From assembly GCA_022432975.1 (NCBI GenBank), contig CM039509.1, positions 11,560,621-11,624,620 of the forward strand: 64,000 nucleotides of DNA, in the 5' to 3' direction. Positions 10,501 through 21,931 of this stretch are shown here, one piece after another (the first letter of the stretch is position 1; every line of letters begins with the position of its first letter). The notes under the pieces are model-generated. The model was not told the origin of the DNA. It saw only the letters and a program-made list of their open reading frames with translations, and searched no databases. Origin of the DNA: Begonia masoniana (lineage: Eukaryota > Streptophyta > Magnoliopsida > Cucurbitales > Begoniaceae). A program made the position numbers and the translations under genes.

Positions 10501-13400
10501 CTAGCGCATTACGAAGTCTTAGTTACGCGTCACATGCAGGTTGTGTGTGTCCTCAATACACGTCGTTCTCAACACTTCAAGTTAAAACCTTGAATGTGAA
10601 ACGGGATAACTTAAGTTCTACCACAGTTATGTATCACTCAACCTCATTTGCTGAACGATCAACCTCTTTTGGAACCAATACGATTGAACTGGAGTTTCTT
10701 ATGCTTTATCAAGCGATTAAAAATCTAACTTACGCGTACCATGAAGGTTTTTTGTCCAATACACGTCGTTCTCATCACTTCAAGTTAAAACCTGATGTGA
10801 ATTGATAACCTTAGGTTCAACACAAAGTATGTAACACTCAACCTCATTTGCTAGAATCGTTCAACAACTTTTGGAACAAATCAATTGAAGTGAAGTTTCT
10901 AATTGCTTCATCAAGCGCATACTAAGTCTTAGTTTAGCGTCTATGAAGGTTGTTGAGTCCTCAATACCGTCGTTCTAGTCACCTTTCAGTTTAAAACCTG
11001 TGAATGTGCAATGTAACTTAGGTTCTAACCACAAGTCATATAACACGTCACCTCATTTGCCTTGAACCGTTCAACTCTTTTGGAACAAATCGATTGAAGT
11101 ATAGTTTTTCTAATGCTTCATCCATCGCCTTAATAAATCTTAATTAACGCGTCCATGAAGGTTGTTTTGGGGTCCTCAATACACGTCGTTGTCATCACTT
11201 CAGTTAAAACCGTTGAATTAAATGGATAACCTGTGTTCTATCACAATTCTGTACACTCAACCTCATTTGCCTGATACGTCAACTCTTTTGGAACAAATCG
11301 ATTGAAGTGAAGTTTCTTATGATTCATCAGCGCATAAATAAATCTTAATTACGCGTCCATGAAGGTTGTTGGGTCCTCGATACACGTCTTCTCATCACTT
11401 CAAGTTAAAACTTGAATGAGAAATGGATAACTTAGGTTCTAACCACAAGTCATGCAACACTCAACATCATTGCGTGATACGATCAACCTCTTTTTCGAAA
11501 CAAATCGATTGAAGTGAAGTTTCTTATGCTTCATCAAGCGCATTAATAATCTTAATTACGCGTCCATGAAGGTTGTTGGGTCCTCGATACCGTCGTTCTC
11601 ATCACTTCAAGTTAAAAACTTTGAATGAGAAATGGATAACTTAGGTTCTAACCACAAGTCATGCACACTCAACCTCATTTGCTTGATACGATCAACTCTT
11701 TTTCGAACAAATCGATTGAAGTGAAGTTTCTTATGCTTCATCAAGCGCATTAATAAAATCTTAATTACGAGTCTATGTAGGTTGTTGGGTCCTCAATACA
11801 CGTCGTTTCATCACTTCAAGTTAAACCATTGAATGTGAAATGGATAACTTAGGGTTCTAACCACAAGTCATGTAACACTCAACCTCATTTTCTTCAAACG
11901 TTCAACTCTTTTGGAACAAATCGATTGAAGTGAAGTTTCTAATAATTCATCAAGCGCATTACTAAGTCTTAGTTACGTGTCTATGAAGGTTGTTGGGTCC
12001 TCAATACACATCGTTCTCATCACTTCAGTTAAAACCGTGAATGTGAAATGGATAACTTATGTTCTAAACCACAAGTCGTTTATCACTCAACTCATTGCTT
12101 GATATGATCACTCTTTTGGAACAAATCGATTGAAGTGAAGTTTCTTATGTTTCATCAAGCGCATTAATAAGTCTGAATTACGCGTCCATGAAGGTTGTTG
12201 GGTCTTCAATACACGTCGTTCTCATCACTTCAAGTTAAAACCTTGAATGTGAAATGGATAACTTAGGTTCTAACCACAAGTCAATGTAACACTCAACCTC
12301 AATTTTGCTTGAAACGTTCAACTCTTTTGGATCAAATCGATTGAAGTAAAGTTTCTAATAGCGTCATCAAGCGCATTACTAAGTCTTAATTACCGCGTCC
12401 ATGAAGGTTGTTGGGTCCTCAACACACGCGTTCTCATCACTTCAAGTTAAACACATGGAATGTGAAAGGGATAACTTAGATTCTAACCACAAGTCATGTA
12501 TCACTTAACATCATTTGCTTGATACGATCAACTCTTTTGGAACAAATCGATTGAAGTGAAGTTTCTTATGCTTCATCAAAGCGCATTAATAAGTTTTAAT
12601 TACGCCTCCATGAAGGGTTGTGGGTCCTCAATACACGTCGTTCTCATCACTTCAAGTTGAAACATTGAATATGAAATGGAGAACCTTATGTTCTACTAAC
12701 CACAAGTCATGTATCACTCAACCTCATTTGCTTGATCTGATCTACTCTTTTGAAAACAATCGATTGAAGTGAGTTTCTAATTGCTTATCAAGCGCATTAC
12801 TAGTCTTATTTACCTCCAGAAAGGTGTTGGTCCTCCAATACCTCGTCCTCATCACTATTCAAGTTAAAACCTTGATGTGAAATGGATAACTTAGTTCTCT
12901 AACATAATCTAGTAACACCGCAACCTCAATTTGCATGATACGTTCATCACTTTTGGAACAAATCGATTGAAGTTGCAGTTTCCTATGCTTCATCAAGCGC
13001 ATTACGAAGTTTTAGTTTTCGCATCCTGAAGTTTGTTGGTCCTCAATCCACGCGTCCTTCACTTCAAATCAGCCCTTGAATGTGAAATGGTTAACTTATG
13101 TTTCTAATCCACAAGTAATGTAGCACTAGCCTCATTTGCTGCTACGATCAACTCTTTTGAGAACAAAATCGATTGAAGTGGAGTTTCTTGAATCTTCTCC
13201 AAAGCGCATTACAAGTCGTAATTACGCGTCCTGAAGGCTGTTGGGTCCTCAATACACGTCGTTCTCATCACTTCAAGTTAAAACTTGATTTGAAATGGAG
13301 ACTTATGTTCTAACCACAAGTCATGTCTCACTCAACCTCTTTGCTTGATACGATCCTACTCTTTTGAAACAACTCGAGTTGAAGTGAAGTTTTCTATGCC
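7568..13400 (+). repeat. 208-bp satellite, indel-riddled tract
   Basis: About 28 monomers, all in plus orientation. From 7568 to about 10.4 kb they follow the piece-B monomers 38758-41.5 kb in order; for example TTCACGTC after CTTACCG at 7687, the CATGAGGGTTGTTGGGTCTTAA variant near 8955 and again near 10075, and GAAGGTTAATGG near 9467. Nearly every monomer has several 1-4 base insertions and deletions, and odd inserts such as A-runs at about 9194-9204 and 10287-10300. No gene is seen; the short open frames (9919-10149, 10434-10805) are chance readings of the repeat. Confidence 0.9.
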
Positions 13401-16400
13401 TTATCAAGCGCATACTAAGTCTTAGTTGCGCCAAAGGTTGTGGGGTCCGCATACACGTCGTTCTCATTCACTGTCAAGTTCAAACCTTGATGTGAAATGG
13501 AACTTAGTTCTAACCGAAGTCTATTAACACCGCAACTCATTTTCTGAATACGTGTCAACTCTTTTGGACAAATCGATTGAATGTGAGTTCTAATGCTTCA
13601 TCAGCGCATTAATAAGTTTTAGTTCGCATCAGAACGTTTCTTGGGTCCTCAATCCACGTCGTTCTCTTCACTTCAAGTCAAAGCCTTAACTGTGAATGAT
13701 CACTTATGTCTAATCCACAAGTAATGTGCACTAGACCTCATTTTCTTGCTACGATCAACGTTTTTGGAACAAATCGATTGAAGTGGAGTTTCTTATGCTT
13801 CATCAAGCGCATTACTAAGTCTTAATTACGCGTCCATGGAGGATGTTGGGTCCTCAATACACGTCGTTCTTATCACTTCAAGTTAAATCTTTGAATATAA
13901 AATGGATAACTTAGTTTCTAACTACAAGTCATGTAACACTCAACCACATTTGCTTTATTCGTTCAACTCTTTTGGAACAAATCGATTGAAGTGAAGTTTT
14001 TTATACTTCATCAAGCGCATTACTAAGTCTTACTTACCCGTCCGTGAAGGTTGTTGGGTCCTCAATACACGTCGTTCTCATCACTTCAAGTTAAAACCTT
14101 GAATGTGAAATGGATAACTTATGTTCTAACCACAAGTAATGTAGCACTCAACCTCATTAGCTTGATACGATCAACTCTTTTGGAACAAATCGATTGAAGT
14201 CAAGTTTCTTTTGCTTCATCAAGCGCATTACTGAGTCTTAGTTTCGCGTCCATGAAGGTAGTTGGGTCCTCAATACACATCGTTCCTATCACTTCAAGTT
14301 AAAGACTTGAATGTGAAATGTATAACTTTGGTTCTAACCACACGTCATATAACACTCAACCTCAATTGCTTGATACGTTCAACTCTTTTGGAACAAATCG
14401 ATCGAAGTCAAGTTTCTTATGCTTCATCAAGCGCATTGCCAAGTCTTAATTACGCGTCCGTGAAGGTTGTTGGGTCCTCAATACACGTCGTTCTCATCAC
14501 GTCAAGTTAAAACCTTGAATGTGAAATGGATAGCTTAGTTTCTAACTACAAGTCATGTAACACTCAACCTCATTTGCTTGATACGTTCAACTCTTTTGGA
14601 ACAAATCGATTTCAAGTGAAGTTTCTAATGCTTCATCAAGCGCATTACTAGTCTTAGTTACGCGTTCGTGAAGGTTGTTGGGTCCTCAATACACGTCGTT
14701 CTCATCACTTCAAGTTAAAACCTTGAATGTGAAATGGATAACTTAGGTTCTAACCACAAGTCAAGTAACACTCAACCACATTTGCCTGATACGTTCAACT
14801 CTTTTCGAACCAATCGATTGAAGTGAAGTTTCTAATGTTTCAGCAAGCGCATTACTAAGTCTTCGTTTCGCGTCCATGAAGTTTGTTTGGTCCTCAATCC
14901 ACGTCGTTCTCTTCACTTCAAGTCAAAGCCTTGAATGTGAAATGGATAACTTATGTTCTAACCACAAGTCAAATGTAGCACTAGACCTCATTTGCTTGCT
15001 ACGATCAACTCTTTTGGAATAACTTGATTGAAGTGAAGTTTCTTATGCTTCATCAAGCGCATTACTAAGTCTTAATTACGCGTCCGTGAAGGTTGTTGGG
15101 TCCTCAATACACGTCGTTCTCATCACTTCAAGTTAAAACCTTGAATGTGAAATGGATAGCTTAGTTTCTAACTACAAGTCATGTAACACTCAACCTCATT
15201 TGCTTGATACGTTCAACTCTTTTGGAACAAATCGATTTGAAGTGAAGTTTCTAATGCTTCATCAAGCGCATTACTAAGTCTTAGTTACGCGTTCATGAAG
15301 GTTGTTGGGTCCTCAATACACGTCGTTCTCATCACTTCAAGTTAAAACCTTGAATGTGAAATGGATACTTAGGTTCTAACCACAAGGTCAAGTAACACTC
15401 AACCACATTTGCCTGATACGTTCAACTCTTTTCGAACCAATCGATTGAAGTGAAGTTTCTAATGCTTCATCAAGCGCATTAATAAGTTTTAGTTTCGCAT
15501 CCATGAAGTTTCTTGGGTCCTCAATCCACGTCGTTCTCTTCACTTCAAGTCAAAGCCTTGAATGTGAAATGGATAACTTATGTTCTATCCACAAGTAATG
15601 TAGCACTAGACCTCATTTGCTTGCTACGATCAACGTTTTTGGAACAAATCGATTGAAGGGAGTTTCTATGCTTCATCAAGCGCAATTACTAAGTCTTAAT
15701 TACGCGTCCATGGAGGATGTTGGGTCCTCATACACGTCGTTCTTATCACTCAAGTTAAATCTTTGAATATAAAATGGATAACTTAGTTTCTAACTACAAG
15801 TCATGTAACACTCAACCACATTTGCTTTATTCGTTCAACTCTTTTGGAAAAAATCGATTGAAGTGAAGTTTTTTATACTTCATCAAGCGCATTACTAAGT
15901 CTTAATTACCCGTCCGTGAAGGTTGTTGGGTCCTCAATACACGTCGTTCTCATCACTTCAAGTTAAAACCTTGAATGTGAAATGGATAACTTATGTTCTA
16001 ACCACAAGTAATGTAGCACTCAACCTCATTAGCTTGATACGATCAACTCTTTTGGAACAAATCGATTGAAGTCAAGTTTCTTTTGCTTCATCAAGCGCAT
16101 TACTGAGTCTTAGTTTCGCGTCCATGAAGGTAGTTGGGTCCTCAATACACATCGTTCCTATCACTTCAAGTTAAAGACTTGAATGTGAAATGTATAACTT
16201 TGGTTCTAACCACACGTCATGTAACACTCAACCTCAATTGCTTGATACGTTCAACTCTTTTGGAACAAATCGATCGAAGTCAAGTTTCTTATGCTTCATC
16301 AAGCGCATTGCCAAGTCTTAATTACGCGTCCGTGAAGGTTGTTGGGTCCTCAATACACGTCGTTCTCATCACTTCAAGTTAAAACCTTGAATGTGAAATG

Positions 16401-19350
16401 GATAGCTTAGTTTCTAACTACAAGTCATATAACACTCAACCTCATTTGCTTGATACGTTCAACTCTTTTGGAACAAATCGATTTCAAGTGAAGTTTCTAA
16501 TGCTTCATCAAGCGCATTACTAAGTCTTAGTTACGCGTTCGTGAAGGTTGTTGGGTCCTCAATACACGTCGTTCTCATCACTTCAAGTTAAAACCTTGAA
16601 TGTGAAATGGATAACTTAGGTTCTAACCACAAGTCAAGTAACACTCAACCACATTTGCCTGATACGTTCAACTCTTTTCGAACCAATCGATTGAAGTGAA
16701 GTTTCTATTGTTTCAGCAAGCGCATTACTAAGTCTTCGTTTCGCGTCCATGAAGTTTGTTTGGTCCTCAATCCACGTCGTTCTCTTCACTTCAAGTCAAA
16801 GCCTTGAATGTGAAATGGATAACTTATGTTCTAACCACAAGTCAAATGTAGCACTAGACCTCATTTGCTTGCTACGATCAACTCTTTGGAATAACTTGAT
16901 TGAAGTGAAGTTTCTTATGCTTCATCAAGCGCATTACTAAGTCTTAATTACGCGTCCGTGAAGGTTGTTGGGTCCTCAATACACGTCGTTCTCATCACTT
17001 CAAGTTAAAACCTTGAATGTGAAATGGATAGCTTAGTTTCTAACTACAAGTCATGTAACACTCAACCTCATTTGCTTGATACGTTCAACTCTTTTGGAAC
17101 AAATCGATTTGAAGTGAAGTTTCTAATGCTTCATCAAGCGCATTACTAAGTCTTAGTTACGCGTTCATGAAGGTTGTTGGGTCCTCAATACACGTCGTTC
17201 TCATCACTTCAAGTTAAAACCTTGAATGTGAAATGGATAACTTAGGTTCTAACCACAAGTCAAGTAACACTCAACCACATTTGCCTGATACGTTCAACTC
17301 TTTTCGAACCAATCGATTGAAGTGAAGTTTCTAATGCTTCATCAAGCGCATTAATAAGTTTTAGTTTCGCATCCATGAAGTTTCTTGGGTCCTCAATCCA
17401 CGTCGTTCTCTTCACTTCAAGTCAAAGCCTTGAATGTGAAATGGATAACTTATGTTCTATCCACAAGTAATGTAGCACTAGACCTCATTTGCTTGCTACG
17501 ATCAACGTTTTTGGAACAAATCGATTGAAGTGGAGTTTCTTATGCTTCATCAAGCGCATTACTAAGTCTTAATTACGCGTCCATGGAGGATGTTGGGTCC
17601 TCAATACACGTCGTTCTTATCACTTCAAGTTAAATCTTTGAATATAAAATGATAACTTAGTTTCTAACTACAAGTCATTAACACTCAACCACATTTGCTT
17701 TATTCTTTCAACTCTTTGGAAAAAAATCGATTGAAGTGAAGTTTTTATACTTCATCAAGCGCATACTAAGTCTTAATTACCCGTCCCGTGAAGGTTTGTT
17801 GGGCTCCTCAATACACGTCGTTCTCTCATCACTTTCAAATTAAAACCTTGAATGTGAAATGGCATAACTTATGTTCTAACACAAAGTAATGTAGCACTCA
17901 ACCTCATTAGCTTGATACGATCACTCTTTTGGAACAATCGATTGAAGTCAAGTTTCTTTTGCTTCATCAAGCCATTACTGAGTCTTAGTTTCGCGTCCAT
18001 GAAGGTAGTTGGGTCCTCAATACACATCGTTCCTATCACTTCAAGTTAAAGCCTGAATGTGAAATGTATAACTTTGGTTCTAACCACACGTCATGTAACC
18101 CTCACCTCAATTGCTTGATACGTTGCAACTCTTTTGGAACAAATCGATCGAAGTCAAGTTTCTTATGCTTCATCAAGCGCATTGCCAATTCTTAATACGC
18201 GTCCGTGAAGGTGTTGGTCCGTCAATACACGTTCGTTCTCATCACTCAAGTTAAAACCTTGAATGTGAAATGGATAGCTTAGTTTCTAACTACAAGTCAT
18301 ATAACACTCAAACCTCATTTCTTGATACGTTCAACTCTTTTGGAACAAAATCGATTTCAAGTGAAGTTTCTAATGCTTCATCAAGCGCATTACTAAGTCT
18401 TAGTTACGCGTTCGTGAAGTTGTTGGGTCCTCAATACACGTCGTTCTCAATCACTTCAAGTTAAAACCTTGAATGTGAAATGGATAACTTAGGTTCTAAC
18501 CACAAGTCAAGTAACACCTCAACCACATTTGCCTGATACGGTCAACTCTTTTCGAACCAATCGATTGAAGTGAAGTTCTATTGTTTCAGCAAGCGCATTA
18601 CTAAGTCTTCGTTTCGCGTCCATGAGTTTGTTTGGTCCTCAATCCACGTCGTTCTCTTCACTTCAAGTCAAAGCCTTGAATGTGAAATGGATAACTTATG
18701 TTCTAACCACAAGTCAAATGTAGCACTAGACCTCATTTGCTTGCTACGATCAACTCTTTTGGAATAACTTGATTGAAGTGAAGTTTCTTATGCTTCATCA
18801 AGCGCATTACTAAGTCTTAATTACGCGTCCGTGAAGGTTGTTGGGTCCTCAATACACGTCGTTCTCATCACTTCAAGTTAAAACCTTGAATGTGAAATGG
18901 ATAGCTTAGTTTCTAACTACAAGTCATGTAACACTCAACCTCATTTGCTTGATACGTTCAACTCTTTTGGAACAAATCGATTTGAAGTGAAGTTTCTAAT
19001 GCTTCATCAAGCGCATTACTAAGTCTTAGTTACGCGTTCATGAAGGTTGTTGGGTCCTCAATACACGTCGTTCTCATCACTTCAAGTTAAAACCTTGAAT
19101 GTGAAATGGATAACTTAGGTTCTAACCACAAGTCAAGTAACACTCAACCACATTTGCCTGATACGTTCAACTCTTTTCGAACCAATCGATTGAAGTGAAG
19201 TTTCTAATGCTTCAGCAAGCGCATTACTAAGTCTTCGTTTCGCGTCCATGAAGTTTGTTTGGTCCTCAATCCACGTCGTTCTCTTCACTTCAAGTCAAAG
19301 CCTTGAATGTGAAATGGATAACTTATGTTCTAACACACACGTAAAATTTA
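13400..19350 (+). repeat. 208-bp satellite organised as a 9-monomer higher-order repeat
   Basis: A diagnostic variant, CGTCCATGGAGGATGTTGGG, occurs at 13831, 15705 and 17578, spacings of 1874 and 1873 bp, that is nine 208-bp monomers. Other variants recur with the same spacing: CCATGAAGGTAGTTGGGTCC, the unit with CACATCGTTCC, and GTTTCTTGGGTCCTCAATCC. The middle of the tract (about 13.8-17.6 kb) is clean and the two outer parts contain more indels. The 82-codon frames at 14262 and 16134 are two HOR copies exactly 1872 bp apart, not genes. Confidence 0.9.
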
Positions 19351-19821
19351 GTCACTAGAACCTCCTTTGCTTGCTACGATCAACTCTTTGGATAACTTGA
19401 TTGAGTGAAGTTTCTTATGCTGCTCATCGCATTCTAGTCTTAATTCGCGCGTCCGGAAGGTTGTTGGGTCCTCACTACCCGTCCGTTCTCATCACTATGG
19501 TTTCAATTTAACCTTGAACGTGAAATGGATAGCTTAGTTTCTAACTACAGTCATGTCTCACTCATCTCATTTAGCTTAAGACTAACTCTTTTGGAACAAA
19601 TCGATTTAAAGTGAAGTTTCTAATGCTTCATCCGCGCATTGCTAAGTCTTAGTTCCTCCGGAAGTTGTTGGGTCCTCAACACACCCTTGTTCTCGTCACT
19701 TCAGTTAAAACCTTGAATGTGAAATGGATACCTTAGGTGCTAACCACGGGTCGAGTAACCTCAACTTCCTTTGCTTCATACGTTCACTCTTTGGAACAAT
19801 CGTTGAAGTGTTTTTTTTTTT
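19351..19821 (+). repeat. Satellite, noisy contig end with T-run
   Basis: Two indel-rich monomers carrying the variants GCGCGTCC, CTTGAACGTG, TTCTCGTCACTTC and CCACGGGTCGAG, which otherwise occur only at the start of piece C (42777-43570). The last 11 bases are T, directly before the N gap. Confidence 0.85.
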
Positions 19822-19921
19822 NNNNNNNNNNNNNNNNNNNNNNNNNNNNNNNNNNNNNNNNNNNNNNNNNNNNNNNNNNNNNNNNNNNNNNNNNNNNNNN
19901 NNNNNNNNNNNNNNNNNNNNN
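19822..19921. other. Assembly gap (100 N)
   Basis: Exactly 100 N, the conventional placeholder for a gap of unknown size. The open frames translated across it are artefacts. Confidence 1.
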
Positions 19922-20058
19922 GAATCGCTTGCTCACCCCATAATCGCTGACCTCGCCTGCTCTGTCGCGCCCCTTTATCGCAGACCCCCGCGCGCTGCTC
20001 TTTCTCCCCTTTTAGGTGTTTAATATTCCTTTCCTTAATAACCAGGAAAAAAAAATGA
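19922..20058. other. Unassigned, locally GC-rich contig start
   Basis: About 137 bases unlike the satellite or any element in the window (for example CGCGCGCTGCTCTTTCTCCCC), passing into an A-run and then satellite (TTAGGTTCTAACCACAAG). I cannot assign it; a low-quality read end is the simplest explanation. Confidence 0.5.
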
Positions 20059-20903
20059 AAAAATTAGGTTCTAACCACAAGTAGTAACACTCAACCTGAT
20101 TTGCTTGATCGCATTTCTCACATCTTTGGAACAATTAGCTTGGAATGTGGAGTTCGAATGCTTCATCAATGACGCTTTACTAGTCTAGTTACTCGCCTTG
20201 AAAGTTTTTGGGTCCTCAATACACGTCGTTCATCACTTAAAGTTAAAACCTTTTGAAAGGGAAATATATACTTACGGTTCTAACCACAAGTATGTAACAC
20301 TCAACCTCATTTGCTTTATACGATCAACTTTTTTGGAACCAAATCGATTGAAGTAAAGTTTCTTATGCTTCATCAAGCCATTACTCGGTCTTAGTTTCGC
20401 GTCCGTGAAGGTTGTTGGGTCCTCAATACACGTCGTTCTCATCACTTCACTTTAAATCTTTAATGTTAAATGGATAACTTAGGTTCTAGCCACAAGTCAT
20501 GTAACATTCAACCTCATTTGCTTGATACGTTCAACTCTTTCGGAACAAATCGATTGAAGTGAAGTTTCTTATGCTTCATCAAGACATTACTTAGCCTTAA
20601 TTATGCGTCCATGAAAGTTTTTTGGTCCTCAATACACGTCGTTTTCATCACTAAGAGTTAAAACCTTGAATGTGAAATGGATAACTTAGGTTCTAACCAC
20701 AAGTCATGTAAGACTCAAACTCATTTGCTTGATACGTTCAACTATTTTGGAACAAGTCGATTGAAGTGAAGTTTCTAATGCTTCATCAAGCGCATTACTA
20801 AGTCTTATTTACGCGTCCATGAAGGTTGTTGGATCCTCAATACACGTCGTTCTCATCACTTCAAGATTAAACCTTGAAAGTGAAATGGATAACTTAGGTT
20901 CTC
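20059..20903 (+). repeat. 208-bp satellite left of the 20904 element
   Basis: About four monomers, noisy for the first ~230 bases and clean from about 20280. It stops inside GGTTCTAACCAC with the TSD TTCTC at 20899-20903. Confidence 0.95.
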
Positions 20904-21758
20904 TGATGCGAACCTCGGATCGAAAGGACCCGGGACCCGACAACAACGCGGAATAATTGAAAGGAACGCCTTTTGATTCAAGAACAAAGTAAGGAACTAA
21001 GACCCCAATCGAAGAATTCGATGGAACCCTAGTTATCAAAACAGGAGCTTGACCCGAGCCACACCTGTTGGCTGAACCAAAACTATCAAAACAGGAGCTT
21101 GACCCAGACCAAACTCGTTGGTAAGAACCAAAGCTATCAAGCGAGATTCTTCAAGCGTGACTTGAAGAAGATCGTCGTTCTTCGCAAAGAACCAAAGAGA
21201 AATCCTCTCTAAAAAAAACACTCAATTTTTTAATTCAAACTTGTTCTCCTAAATCAAAAGTGTTTTGCCATTAAATAGCTTACACATGAAAATTAAATTA
21301 AATAATTAAAAAAAACGAAAATAAAAATAAAATAACTAATAAAATCGTGAGATAATGATCCTTTGCATGATAAGATATCATCTCACGTTTGAATATGATT
21401 TGAATTGATTTGAGTAGATTCTGTCGGATAAAATCTCTTATACGTGATTTGTTTGGATTTGCATGTGCTTCTCATGTGACTTTTTAATTCTTGCACGTGC
21501 ATGTGCATGGCACATGTAAATCTTCATGCATCTTTGGCCTCCCTTGCTTCAACTTGATTTTGAATATCTTCAATCCTCGACACATTCAATAATTTTAGAT
21601 CAAGTTGTCGCGGCTCCTCTCTCCCTTGGATCTCTAAAATTAATCCTTGCAAGGCCTCACGCATCTTCTTAGCTTTGGACCGTGTCATTGGGCCGCCAAT
21701 GTCCTCAATTGGATCGTTGCTCTTGGGCTTGGGTTTTGTCGCTGCTTGGATCACATCA
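20904..21758 (-). repeat. 3' LTR of the 20904-28001 element
   Basis: 855 bp, TGATG...CATCA. On the sense strand the first ~230 bases encode the last 77 residues of the polyprotein, then comes AT-rich U3 with a TATA-like CTATTTAATGG (21271-21280), then a U5 part with an internal near-duplication (CAAAACAGGAGCTTGACCC occurs twice, near 21039 and 21089). Confidence 0.95.
21271..21280 (-). promoter_or_regulatory. TATA-like box in the LTR
   Basis: Sense-strand AGCTATTTAATGG lies about 480 bases from the LTR start, the position expected for a core promoter between U3 and R. The same motif is in the 5' LTR at 27514-27523. Confidence 0.5.
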
Positions 21759-21931
21759 TTCCCTCCCTCTTCGAAAAGATTCGTCCTCGAATCTCCTGCA
21801 TCATATAAAGATAAGTCACTAACATTAAAAGATGCACTAACATTACCATATTCGCTAGGTAAGTCGATCTTGTAGGCATTGTCGTTTATGCGTTCAAGGA
21901 CTTGAAATGGTCCATCTCCTCGTGGATGCAA
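21524..21931 (-). CDS. Polyprotein C-terminus: GPF module, CR-type motif and LTR-encoded tail
   Basis: 135 codons. Residues 4-9 give the RGDGPF end of the integrase C-terminal module. Residues about 14-42 read [10 protein letters not shown] to FNVSDLSLY, the CR-type motif of CRM elements. LFEEGGND follows at about 51-58. The LTR begins at 21758 inside the Asn codon of GGND, so residues 59-135 ([24 protein letters not shown], then a charged tail ending AREAKDA) are encoded by the 3' LTR itself. The frame differs from the upstream integrase frame by one base near 22020. Its role is unknown; in CRM elements the C-terminal motif has been proposed to guide integration to centromeric chromatin. Confidence 0.8.
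   Translation of the reverse strand: MHPRGDGPFQVLERINDNAYKIDLPSEYGNVSASFNVSDLSLYDAGDSRTNLFEEGGNDVIQAATKPKPKSNDPIEDIGGPMTRSKAKKMREALQGLILEIQGREEPRQLDLKLLNVSRIEDIQNQVEAREAKDA
21759..21773 (-). other. Polypurine tract
   Basis: Plus-strand TTCCCTCCCTCTTCG; on the sense strand GAAGAGGGAGGGAA lies directly before the 3' LTR, as needed for plus-strand DNA priming. It also encodes EEGGN of the polyprotein. Confidence 0.8.

Noticed and set aside
14262..16382. Two near-identical 82-codon frames (14262-14510 and 16134-16382) and similar frames at 16749, 18270, 18570, 45004 and 62383
   Set aside because: They are spaced by the 1872-bp HOR and read straight through satellite monomers; no protein family, and the frames break in neighbouring monomers.
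19724..20023. Open frames running across the N gap (also 41943-42198)
   Set aside because: The middle is made of N; they join unrelated contig ends.
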